NCBI RefSeq assembly: GCF_000715075.1
Contig: NC_134095.1
Span: forward strand, 45,114,806-45,178,805
Direction: 5' to 3'
DNA length: 64,000 nucleotides
DNA from: Nicotiana tabacum
Taxonomy: Eukaryota; Streptophyta; Magnoliopsida; Solanales; Solanaceae
Shown here: positions 1 through 10,220 of the stretch, in pieces
How positions within the stretch are numbered: position 1 is the first letter of the stretch
Layout of the letters: each line of letters begins with the position of its first letter
Position numbers and translations under genes: made by a program
The notes under the pieces: model-generated
What the model saw: the letters and a program-made list of their open reading frames with translations, nothing else
What the model was told of the DNA's origin: nothing
Databases searched by the model: none

Positions 1-420
1 TCCATACTTGCATAAGGCTAATCTCTGCCTCCCCACTTGCATGAGGCTAATCCTGCCTCCCTACTTACATGAGTCTAATCCCTGACTCCATGTTTGTATG
101 AGCCTAATCCTTGACTCCATCTTGTATGAGTCTAATCCATGCCTCCCTATTTCCATGAGTCTAATCCCTGACTCTATCTTACATAAGGCTAATCCCTGCC
201 TCCCTATTTGCATGAGTCTAATACCTAACTCCATGTTTGCATTAGTCTAATCCCTAACCCCATCTTGCATGAGGCTAATCCCTGCCTCCCTATTTGCATG
301 AGTCTAATCCTTGACTCCATAATTGCATGAGGCTAATCCTTGCCTCCCTATTTGCATGAGGCTAATCCCTGCCTCCACACTTGCATAAGGCTAATCCTTG
401 CCTCCCCATCTGCATGGGAC
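1..420 (+). repeat. Minisatellite of about 28 bp in the Tat-1 3' UTR
   Basis: At least 14 degenerate units follow the pattern TTGCATGAGGCTAATCCCTG followed by CCTCCCTA. Units alternate between ...GGCTAATCC..GCCTCC and ...GTCTAATCC..GACTCC versions, which suggests a two-unit higher-order repeat. The array runs off the left edge. It lies upstream of the 3' LTR, where Tat/Ogre elements often carry tandem repeats. Short ORFs here are not coding. Confidence 0.85.
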
Positions 421-559
421 TAAGCAATGTCCCTTGTTGCACGAATATTGCTCTATTTCTAGTACTCTTTATTTGCCTTTCAATCGGGCTAAGCTCTGCC
501 CTCCATTTCACAAGATTAAGACTTGTCATGTTAACATCATATTATTGCATATCTTGGGC

Positions 560-850
560 TGAAATATTGCCAATCTGTTCGAAGGCGTCATAGTCTAAAG
601 GCATCATCCTCATAGCCGGAAGACATTATTCCATGGCCTGAGGATCTCTCAAAAATTGCATATCTTTATTCAAAGGCGTCATGGTTCGGAAGCACCATCT
701 TCATGGCCCGAGAACATTATTTCATGGCCTGCGAATCCCTCACAAAACAATTCATAGCCCAGGAAGTCATGGTCTGAGGACGTCATCTTTAATCGTCCGA
801 AGACAACCTTCATGGTCCAAAGGGAATTTGCATCATGTTTAAATTTTTCA
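560..850 (+). repeat. Degenerate repeats of a 'catggcctgaggat' type
   Basis: Variants of cgtcatgg...ccgaag...catcttcatggcc recur every 35-45 bases (for example near 588, 620, 680, 705 and 755). The copies are too diverged for a clean unit. They continue the repetitive 3' UTR of Tat-1 after the 28-bp array. I see no coding sequence. Confidence 0.5.
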
Positions 851-1036
851 CAAATACATGCTAGTAGCATCTTCTATCTGCAGGCAATCAGTGAGCAACC
901 ACTATCATAGCAGGAGAAATCTCGATCCAGTTCCCTCCAACCGTCCCGAGCTTTAATCTGCTTACCGTAGTCGCTTCCGCATCACGTGTCCATCCTTGCA
1001 ATAATTTCATCGGCATATTCCGCAGATGAATCCAGA

Positions 1037-1080
1037 ACTACATATGGCCTGATTCCTGTAAAACCAGGGATATGTAGGCA
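1037..1080 (-). other. Hairpin module, copy A (Tat-1)
   Basis: Read on the minus strand this is CCTACATATCCCTG, a short loop, CAGGAATCAGGCC and ATATGTAG. The outer arms CTACATA/TATGTAG pair over 7 bp and the inner arms CCTG/CAGG over 4 bp. The module ends about 100 bases before the polypurine tract. The same module with different stem sequences recurs at 53917, 57498, 59708, 60418 and 60956 in another Tat element. Confidence 0.7.
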
Positions 1081-1178
1081 ACTTAAAAATCGGAGCCCAA
1101 CCCCTGTCTTTCAAAGCATCCAACCCGATCAAAATTGGCCATCATTTCTTTACCCGAAAACTCTGTCATCCTTCCCGG

Positions 1179-1190
1179 GTAAAGAGGGGC
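1179..1190 (+). other. Polypurine tract of Tat-1
   Basis: GTAAAGAGGGGC lies six bases before the LTR start. It is the plus-strand primer site used in reverse transcription. The same AAAGAGGGGCA core precedes the LTR of the Tat element at 49683-64000 in reverse complement. Confidence 0.8.
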
Positions 1191-1258
1191 AACTATTGAT
1201 ACCCAATTTTTCCCTATATATTTTTAATATGCATAAATACTTCCATAATAGAATATAA

Positions 1259-1280
1259 TATGTGTGTGTGTGTGTGTGCA
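1259..1280 (+). repeat. (TG)n microsatellite
   Basis: About ten TG dinucleotides inside the Tat-1 LTR, flanked by AT-rich sequence. Confidence 0.9.
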
Positions 1281-4200
1281 TATATAAGCATGCACAAGAT
1301 TTTTAGTTTTCCATAATTTTGAGGATTTAAATTGATTTATTTCTTTCCTTTTTATTCATAAAATCCCCAATAATTATCCCTCAAATTAGTGTGTTGTTGA
1401 TTTAGTCATTTAATTTCTATATTTATGCCAAAATATGGTTAAATTGTTTTTTATATATTTTTATAATTGCATTTTGTATTTTTAAAGGTAAATTGCATAT
1501 ACTTGCAATATTAGCCCCATTAATATATAATTACATTTATATGCGTAAAATTGATCTCCTATAATTTTAAAATATTAAATATCTATTTTAAATCATTTTA
1601 GTACACGCAATTATTTTCCAGAAATTATTTATCATTTATTATAAATTATATAGGGAAAATTGGCTATTTAAAATATAGCCAGATTTGCATTTCAATTGTA
1701 GCCCAATTTAAACCCAACCCCAGCCCAATTTCAGATTAAAAACACCTGACCCAAACCCTAAAACCCTCCTACCCGACCCAAGACCCGTTAAATCCCGTCG
1801 TTGATCTAAAACATCAACGGCCCTCGTCCGTTCATTCCTTATTTATCCCAAACGACCCCTAACCCTAGCTCATTATTCAGATACCACCGCCTTTGTATCC
1901 TCTCATCTCCTATCCTCTCTCAACCACTCAACCTAACCCTATCTCCTTCAACCGCCGACCTTCTTCTCCAGTCTTCTCCGGTGATCTCCCTTCAACTCCT
2001 AAGCCTCCAATGGCTCATCTAATACTATGTTTGCCTTCTCTAAGGTCTTCAAGTGCCCCAGGCCATGCCAACTTGCATCTTTGGTTTGCTATTTGTCTGT
2101 TCTTGGCTACTTCAGTGTGATTTCAAGCAAAATCATGTTGTGCTTGTTATGATACTTAGGATTCTAGACAGCTTCTTTCATCTCTATTTGGGTTTCTTCT
2201 GAAACTCTAATTTCTGCCTACATCTTGTAGATCTGTACAATTTTAAAATGATTTAAGTTTGTTTCTTTAGTATTTTACACTTTTCTTGGGACTCTTTTAC
2301 AAGAATCATCGATTTCAAAGGGTTTTCACTTTCTTCTAAAATTAGGGTTTTCGGAACTCCTTTTAAAACTTTGTTTAAACTGATTCCTTATGTTTAAACT
2401 TCCATCTCTTGCATATTTCGACTGATTCTATGATTTTACTACCTTTTCAACTCGCCTATGTTGAAAACCCTAATTTTCAAGAATTCTTTGTTTGATTCTG
2501 TGTGTTAGCATGACTACTCGATTCTTGTTTAAGTTTCTGTGATTATCTTGCGTCGAATATGTTGTGCTGAGTTTTTAGCCTAACTTATATCACCTCTATG
2601 TGATTATGTTCATCTGGATTGTTCGGACTTTCCTCTTTCTATCGATGTTGTTTAACCTGCATGTTTACTATGACTGGTTATTCTTATTTTACTCTATTGA
2701 TACGTTGAATACTGAATCATGACTTCCCCGTTGATTAATTCTGGATTTCCTATTTTTATGGTTTGATTGAAAGATTTTCCTTTAAACCCTCAATTTCTAC
2801 CTCTTCTATTCAAATTCACTGATTCACCTACCTTGTCTATTGTGGTATTTTATTCTTACTGGACTATTGCCTTAATTGGAGTTTCTGAACTTAGCCCTAA
2901 TTGTCTACCCTATACTTACTGAATTTGAATCATTCTTTATTAGTCATACACTGATTTCTTTCCTTATTTATTACTTATTCTTACCGTTTGAGTTAATTCC
3001 CTTAACTTAAGAGAGTACTTGTCCTGATTTTGCTCTAATTGATTCTGAGTTCCATAATTACTATGCTACTATGATTTTTACCTTATTTTTATCTAATTTC
3101 GAACTACTATATATACAAACTCTCTCATTAACATAAGACACATGAACACTTTGGTTCAAAAGCTCTCTCTCTCACACACACACTTAAACTTTCTGCTCTC
3201 TTTTGTGCTACTTGCTACTAGTCTGAGTTAGCTGGCTGCAAGCCAAGTCTAACTATTGTGTTCTCATGCCCTTCACTTTTGTTTGTTGTCTTCTCTATTG
3301 GTATGTTCTAATTTCAATTCAAGTTCCAACAACAATATGGTTCTTTTATTATTTCAATTCATCCTGTTTCTAGTTTGCTTTTGCTTATGGTTTTGTTATG
3401 AAACCTGCAGTTAATATGCTTACATGGTTAGCATGTTATGAACTCCCCTTCCCTAGAATCAGTATGAGCATGTTACCTCTTTCTATGTAATTTGTCTCCA
3501 TGTAATCTTGCACTATCTGGACTCTGATATGAGTCTCCTCTATTTAATCTTCACTCCTGACTTGTATGGTTCTGGGATTGAATCATGTGGATCATATACT
3601 GAACCCCCTTAAGAATTGTTGGTTCTGTGACTATGTCTAATCAGTTGTGTCTGAGCATGTTTATACCAATTCCTAAGACCTTTGCTTGTTATGTGTTTAC
3701 AATCAAGTGTTTATGTATCCACAAATCCCTTGACCCCTGTTTGTGACTACTGAACTTGCTTTGGTTATGTGACCCATGGCTGTGTATGAACCTGTCTTAA
3801 GGGTGTTGTGTTTGGATTGTTGTTCACTACTCTACTCTTTTTTCAAACTGTCTCTGTTGTTTTACTAAATTATTTCAAACAAACTTCCTTTTAATCCAGT
3901 TTTCCCACTAAAACCTTTCAACTTGTGTCAAGCACTTTAACTATACTCCTAAGTCAATAAGTTCTGCCCCCTGTAGTATGTGTACTGCCTTGGGATCCTC
4001 TTGAGAACCCTCTGAACTCTGGCATACTGAGGTCGGCCCTTCCACACTGCACTTATTCAATTTTGGTTATCAACTCTAGGTGTAAGCATTGCCCGGGATC
4101 CTTGAGATCCTTAGGGAACTTTGATGCACCTAGACTATGACATTGTCTATGGAATTGAGGCATTTGAGGCTATTGGAGGCTTTGAAAATCTGGGCCTATC

Positions 4201-4324
4201 TGTAGGCTCCCTATAGAATAACTTTTTATTTTCTTATTTACTTATGTAATTCATTCATATGGTCTGTAATAATTTGTAAACAAATATTGGGGTAACTAGT
4301 GAAAGGGTGGGTAGTTACATGTTT

Positions 4325-5060
4325 GTGGGGTAATACGGGTAGGAACCATGCCTATAGGACTTTACAATTTGCTGTGTTTTCCTTTATAAGTATAAACAAC
4401 CATTCCTATAGGACTTTTATATCTTGTTATGTTAGAAATCATGCCTATAGGTCTCAATTGATGCCATAACAGAAATCATGTTTATAAGTCTTAAAATCAG
4501 CTTTACAAGTCGATGTCATGCCTATAGGATATAATCCAAATACGACTTTTGTTATAACAAGTGTTTATGTATGTTTCCATTTGTCATCATGCCTGCAAGT
4601 CTTTAAAATCAATATTAAACAAGTAGATATCATGCCTATAGGGAACCACGCCAGAAACTCTACCTATATGTCTCAACTAGTTTAGTTTAAACAAATTAGT
4701 TCGGCTCACGATTAGTTCACTTCTAAATCAGTTTAATTAGGGGTTTATATTTCCTTGAAATGAGTTCTTTTAAAACTGCCTTAGTTTATCATTAGACAGC
4801 ATGCCTATAGGGATTAAAGAGTCCGTTTCAAAACCTGCCTTGTTTCGCTCTATAAAATGTAGTCATCAGTATTCCGCGTATAGGCAAGCCTATAGGGCGT
4901 TTTCAAAACTTGCAATTCTAAAACTGTTTCTGTGACTTAATGTTGTTCTGGTTTAAACAAGCTTTAAATCAGTAGGCAACTGATAGGGTCATTACTTTTG
5001 AACTTATAAAACAAACTACCTGTTTTCTATATATTCACTTAGACATCATGCCTTAGGATA
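4325..5060 (+). repeat. Dispersed ATCATGCCTATAGG motif cluster
   Basis: The motif ATGCCTATAGG or a near variant recurs about ten times in 740 bases (near 4346, 4403, 4440, 4527, 4590, 4631, 4800, 4889 and 5047). Spacing is irregular at 40-170 bases, so this is not a simple tandem array. It is confined to one part of the Tat-1 LTR and is not seen in the other LTRs here. Confidence 0.7.
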
Positions 5061-7204
5061 CTGTTTAACAAAAGACCTTTATTTGTTTTTGAGTCATGAT
5101 GTTTACATGCCTTACTTGTGGAGGTAAACTGAGCCTCTTATTTGCTCCTTCTTGTTCTTGTTTGCTAAGAGTCTTATGTGTTATTGCTTGTCGCCTTAGT
5201 ATTTTTACCTTTTAAACCTTAGGGGTCTGTCTAGAACCACCTATAGGTAGAGGTCCTAAATCCCTCCAAGACCATTAAGAGGGGATGGGTAACAGCACGC
5301 AATAGAGGTCGCTGACCAACACTCGCTTTGAATAACCACTAAGGGGATGGGAAGGGTAGATATGGGATATGATGACTACGCGCTAATGTCACGTGTAGCC
5401 CCTCATTGAGGAGTGTTTACTGGACATTGTATGGGGTGATCCTATAGGCTAATCAACCTAGGACTCCTCCTTTTCAAAATTCCTTTTTGTTCAAACTTTG
5501 TTTTATAATTCAACTTTTTCAAAGTCTTTATCTTATTTGAGTTATCCAACGTGCTTTACTTGAAACCTATTTGATTCAACTATTTATTTGGTTAATGGAC
5601 TAATTCGTAAATATAAGTTCGGTTGGGACCCACAGTTGTAGACCAAGAGGGGTGCCTGACACCTTCCCCTCAAGGTTATTTTGAGCCCTTACCCTAATCT
5701 CTGGTAATGCAAACCAATCCAAGAGTTAATCACTCTAGGTGCCCTAACGCACCATAACCCGTTAGGTGGCAACTCTTCTTATACCAAATTCCCAAAGGGA
5801 AACGAGTTGTTCCCCTATGAATGTTGAAACCCGGACCTCTATCCGTGGAGGGAAAAAAAGGGGCGCGACACTCATGAATCTTCTTCTGTTGTCCATTCTA
5901 TTATCGCCGGAAAGCAATCTAAAATTCTTATGATGCCGATCGTTATCAAATCACTCAGTCTCTAATTCATATTTAGTTTATCCTGTTCACCTGCCCATAA
6001 TGATTTCTATTATTCTAGGGTTTAATTCTCTCTTCTGGTAATCACGTTAGAGTCACGAACTTATTCCCCAAAATTAGGATATGACTGTATGGCCTATACT
6101 ATTTTGTTTTCTTAAGGCCCATCACCTTTTGTCTCTTTCTTCATTTGACTATAGGTTCTGTAAAACTATACCATTGGCATCCATGTGTCACACCTTATTC
6201 ATAATGCTTCCTTATCTCTCTTTTCATTACTCTGCTAATATTTCTGCATATCCTTTTTTTGTGAAAACTTCAACACGACATTCTTTCGCTTTTAGCTCTC
6301 TCTGCTTCATTTATCGGCTCTTCGGGCTGCTCAACGTCCTCGCTCTACTAAGGACGAGAGTCACACTAAGGTAATATTTATCCCTTCCAAGTTTTCAGTG
6401 CTTATCATCTGGAGAAAAAATATTTGATCATGCTAGTATTCACATATAATTGTGATATTCTAGAGTGCACCATCTGGGTGTCTCACAAGGAGGTCTATTA
6501 GAATATTTGCAATATCCTTTGGCGATGTCAACTAACGCAAGCAATACATTCATCAATTTGGGTTACCCTAACCCTAGACGGATCTTGATATCCCGTCCTT
6601 CTCTTAACTATACCTGTTAACCCCCATAGGGCATAGCTAAAATGGGTGTAACCAATTGTACATACCTCTGTTACTGATGAATATAACTCAAAAAGCTTAT
6701 GTTCCTCTGCCTAAAGTATAACCATTATTAACCTTCATTAACTGGGTGCTTCGTACCCTTCTTCATCTTGCTTCTTTTTCTTGTTGAAACTTGTAGTTAT
6801 ATTTATCTTCTTAATCTTTCATTATCTTTCATCATAAAGGTGGATAGGCATTCTTGCCTTAAGGCTTCTTATCAAGAAGCTTACACCTTTCAGTATACCC
6901 ATGATCTGCTAAAGACCTCACATTTGCTTATCGTAGGCAAAAAATCCAATTCCTCTAACTTAGCTCTTCCACAATGATATCTCTTTCCAACCTTCTTTCC
7001 GGATGTAGGTATCATCTTATTATGACTAAAATAGAATTTCGGAATTTGAATTCTTATAAGTGAGCTCTACCACAGGATCTAGAGTAAGGAAAAAGAGTGA
7101 CAATCCTAAATGCCCTGTAGCCTCCTGCTTATAAGTGTGGTGCACGACATACCCATAAACAAGACTCTACTAGACACGACTTATAGATTCTCTGGGACAG
7201 AACT

Positions 7205-7216
7205 GCTCTGATACCA
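7205..7216 (-). other. Primer-binding site of Tekay-A (tRNA-Met type)
   Basis: Minus-strand TGGTATCAGAGC is the standard initiator tRNA-Met primer site of Ty1/copia and chromovirus elements. It lies four bases inside the LTR end, which fixes the element's orientation. Confidence 0.9.
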
Positions 7217-7220
7217 CTTT

Positions 7221-8922
7221 TGCCACGACCCAAATCGATGGGCCGCGATGGGCGCCCGGTATCTTACTCAACCGAGTACCAACGTAACGTCTCTTTCTTA
7301 TTATATCATCATATACACGTGACATACGGGCCCAATAGGCTAACATGATCATTTATAAACTCAAAACATAGGCCGGCAAGGCCGTACAATCTTTCACGTA
7401 TACAACATATGTCTACAAGTCTCTAAAAATACATCAATATCATAAAGATCGGGACAGAGTCCCGCCATACCAAATAATACATGTCTAAATCATACTAACC
7501 AAACAAGCAACTCCGAAGCAAATGGAGTGCACCAACATCTTCCGCTGAGCTGATAGCCTACTTGGAGGGCTCTCGACCTGTCTATCGGGACTTGCAGGCA
7601 TGAAATGCAGTGTCCCCATGCAAAAAGGACGTCGGTACAAAAATGTACCGAGTATGTAAGGCACATAAATAAGTACATAACAGACATGGAAGAAATATAG
7701 AGTACATGACTCAACCTGTAAGTCTGAATAACTTTGTAAATCATGAAATAATTATAGTATCATGCATATGCATATGAATGTCATGTCGTGCATAGGTACA
7801 TGTTTCATAATATCATCAGCCTCTAAGGGCATCCCATCATTTCATCTTGACCACTGTGGGCAAAATCATCAACGTATACCAGCTGATCAGGTGGTGGTGC
7901 GTATATAACGCCATAACCTTTTCCATATCCCATATACATATATATACGTGTATATAACGTCATCTGGTCATGGGTCAATGTACATGAATGCAATGCATGA
8001 AAAGTACGTTAATAAAATCTTTCGGAATGTCATAAGACCGTTTTTCCTTTGAGTAATATCATAAAGTAAACTCTTTTCAACTTTCGTAATTTTCTGAGAC
8101 ACATGAACAGATGATAAAATATTATGACACATGAAAATTCAAGAACATAGATATCTCTAATACTTCTATGAATAGAGTCATTTATGGAATTTGTGCATTT
8201 GCACGTTTCGTTCGTACCATATGAATCATGCCAAAAGAAAGAAGGGATAGCCTTAACATACCTGGAATAGAGAAAAATTCGTATGATATTCTTGAGACTT
8301 AATATGACATCTAGGCACGACTTAATGAGTCACTTTAAATTGGATGTGGTGCTGCCACAGAATTCCATAATTGTGGTTTTAATCCTTTATCCAATAATTC
8401 CATAATTTATTAGGTAATATCCCATTACCCAATAATTAATCAATTACCCGCAAAATTGAGAATTATTCCCACTTACTTAAAATATTACTCACTTTTCACA
8501 TACCTTATACACCGTACTAGCAGGGGCATATAGTACCTTGCATGTCACTAGTCCATAAATACTGGGTATTTTAGCTGGGGCTGTATTTTATCCCAATATG
8601 CCAAACTTGGACGAAAAATTCATTTCTTTGGCTTGCTTCTCCTTTCACCTTCACGAATTTATTCATCACTTGTGAAATAACATAATTCTTATAATCTCCA
8701 AATAATCTTTTGCTTGGACTAATGTCAATTACCTTACGACAAATTCAATGTACAATACTACAGGGTGCAATATCATCGTAACTTAATACTGCAAAGCATA
8801 ACATTACCGTAATGTAATACTGTTAGGTGCAACACTGTTGTAACTTAATACTTCAAAGCATAACATCATTGTAATATATTACTGCAAAGGGTAACATTGA
8901 CATAATACTGCAGGGCGTAACA
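7221..8922 (-). mobile_element. 5' LTR of Tekay-A (about 1.7 kb)
   Basis: Read on plus it starts TGCCACGACCC and ends GGGCGTAACA, so on the minus strand it begins TGTTACGCCC and ends GGGTCGTGGCA. It is the same family as the solo LTR at 44821-46872. Shared blocks include the 'gggacgtcagtac...tgtaccgagtatgtaaggca' region (near 7625-7665 here) and the stretch near 8620-8680 around TTCACGAATTTATTCATCAC. The last 170 bases contain a short tandem array. Confidence 0.82.
8750..8920 (-). repeat. Tandem array of TACTGCAAAGCATAACATC type in the Tekay-A LTR
   Basis: Units of about 45 bases with alternating 'tactgcagggtgcaa' and 'tactgcaaagcataac' halves repeat about three to four times up to the LTR's outer end. 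The final unit merges with the terminal GGGCGTAACA. Confidence 0.65.
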
Positions 8923-10220
8923 GGAATAGAATGGTTTCATCTTTCCTTAAGCACTCCATTTTCTCTTTTCGGCTCATACTTTCTCGACTCTTTGAGTCAT
9001 TTTCTTCTTCCTCGGGGGAACTAGAGAGACGTAACATCACTCTTTCTTGATCATGACATTCATTTTTCTCCTGCTCTATTTACTTCAGCCTTTCCTCCTT
9101 ATTTTCTTTTGAATTCCCTTCAACTCTTCACTTTATTCACTTTCTTTTTGGCATTTTTCTTTTTGTTCTTTCTTTCTTTTCTTTGCCTTCCCTTTTCTTC
9201 ACTTCTTTCTCTTCTTTGTACCTTTTGTCACTTTCAAACTCCTCATCTCTCCCCCAAAACTTACGTTTTTGCCAATTGTTTCTTAAGAATGCTAAGAAAA
9301 GATCGGGTGCCAAGAGAGGGTCATTACAACAGATAAAGGTTTGTAACGTGGTTATTGAAAGAAAAAGGGCTTTGGCTCAAAGAGGTTGACTAGGGATATT
9401 ACATTGGTAGGCTATGAAAGATTTCAAATTTCAATTTGGATCAAGGAGATCCTACAATCATTTCTCAAGCCAAACTACACTTAGAATTTTACCTAGACAA
9501 ACATTCGGGGCAAGCTCTAGACCATTAGCACGGGTACTTGGACTTGTAACTAAAAATCTTACCTCTCACGCTTCTGGATTGCTAAAGAGAATAGAGTCGA
9601 GGGCCCACAAAAATCCTAGCTAATATTGAGAATCACAAATGGCTCGATTTGAACCACTCGATGACTGCTTAAGTGAACACAAGAGTCAAAAGGGTCACAA
9701 CTAAAGCTATTTTTTGCCAACAACTTGTTTTTAACCATACGATCATAGGTAAAGGTGTTGGTACCAAGTGAAGCATGCTTGAGACCCCTTTTATTCATTA
9801 CTACTACATTTGTCAAAACATAAAAGAAAAGGACTCAATCCCTTAATAAGGTTGTCACGTCATCCAATGTTAGGAAGAGCCACCTGGTTCACACATAATC
9901 CACCTTTGGAAAGAACCATGGCATTAAGAAAACCAAAGGCTTATTGTTCACTCAAAATATAAAAAGAAGCTAGAAAATTAAAAAGAAGCTACTAAAGTAA
10001 ATAAGAAGTTCTACTACTAAGGAAAAGCAAACTAAAGAATCTATGAAATAAATTATGGAAAGCGAGATAAATGAATATACAAACTGAAGTCAAATGAATA
10101 TATACATAAGGGAAATGAATATCTATATTAAATTGGGAGAATATATACATACCAAAAGGAAAATAAAGATGAAAGAAAATAGTATTAGAGTTATTACAGC
10201 CCAAATGTCAAATGTCAAAG
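8923..10220 (-). other. Athila 3' noncoding region
   Basis: This lies between the env-like ORF and the Tekay-A insertion. It is strongly pyrimidine-rich on the plus strand at 9060-9240, so purine-rich in element sense, as expected near a 3' polypurine region. I found no convincing polypurine tract and LTR border. Short ORFs at 9109-9389, 9414-9623, 9616-9816 and 9992-10204 show no family resemblance. Confidence 0.6.

Larger units (their letters stand above)
1..5870 (+). mobile_element. Ogre/Tat-lineage Ty3/Gypsy retrotransposon, 3' part (Tat-1)
   Basis: Only the 3' end of the element is in the window: 3' untranslated internal sequence (1-1178), a polypurine tract (1179-1190) and one very long 3' LTR (1197-5870). 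Plus orientation follows from the polypurine tract lying just before the LTR's TG. A 4.7 kb LTR is typical of the Ogre/Tat group, whose LTRs reach several kilobases. No gag or pol is visible, so they should lie to the left. The five bases after the LTR (CTCAT, 5871-5875) are the candidate target duplication, but its partner is outside the window. The element is inserted in the leader of a minus-strand Tekay element that continues at 5871. Confidence 0.85.
1197..5870 (+). mobile_element. 3' LTR of Tat-1 (4674 bp)
   Basis: It starts with TGATACCCAATTTTTCCC directly after the polypurine tract and ends with AAAAAGGGGCGCGACA. That end is like the GACA end of the other Tat LTR here, which also closes with an A-rich stretch plus a G-rich GACA end. 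It holds an AT-rich first 500 bases, a (TG)10 run, a perfect 7-bp stem-loop at 1799-1819 (CGTTGAT/ATCAACG), a long pyrimidine-rich middle and a cluster of ATGCCTATAGG motifs at 4325-5060. No convincing ORF is present. The ORF at 1893-2120 has the biased composition of the surrounding noncoding DNA. Confidence 0.82.
5871..8922 (-). mobile_element. Tekay/Del chromovirus fragment (Tekay-A): leader, PBS and 5' LTR
   Basis: The element runs on the minus strand. From the right it has the 5' LTR (7221-8922), a primer-binding site (7205-7216) and about 1.3 kb of leader (5871-7204), where the Tat-1 insertion cuts it. The leader shows no gag homology that I recognise; ORFs at 6081 and 6768 on the plus strand are shadows. 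The rest of the element should resume left of the window. The right end borders the Athila 3' region, with GGAAT (8923-8927) as the candidate target duplication. Confidence 0.8.

Noticed and set aside
6081..6374. 97-codon plus-strand ORF in the Tekay-A leader
   Set aside because: Opposite to the element's orientation and without recognisable motifs.
7205..7216. tRNA-like sequences at primer sites (also 19164, 21690, 61764)
   Set aside because: Only short tRNA-complementary primer sites; no cloverleaf, so no tRNA gene.
9109..9389. Small hydrophobic ORFs in the Athila 3' region
   Set aside because: Produced by a T/C-rich tract; no homology or codon bias.
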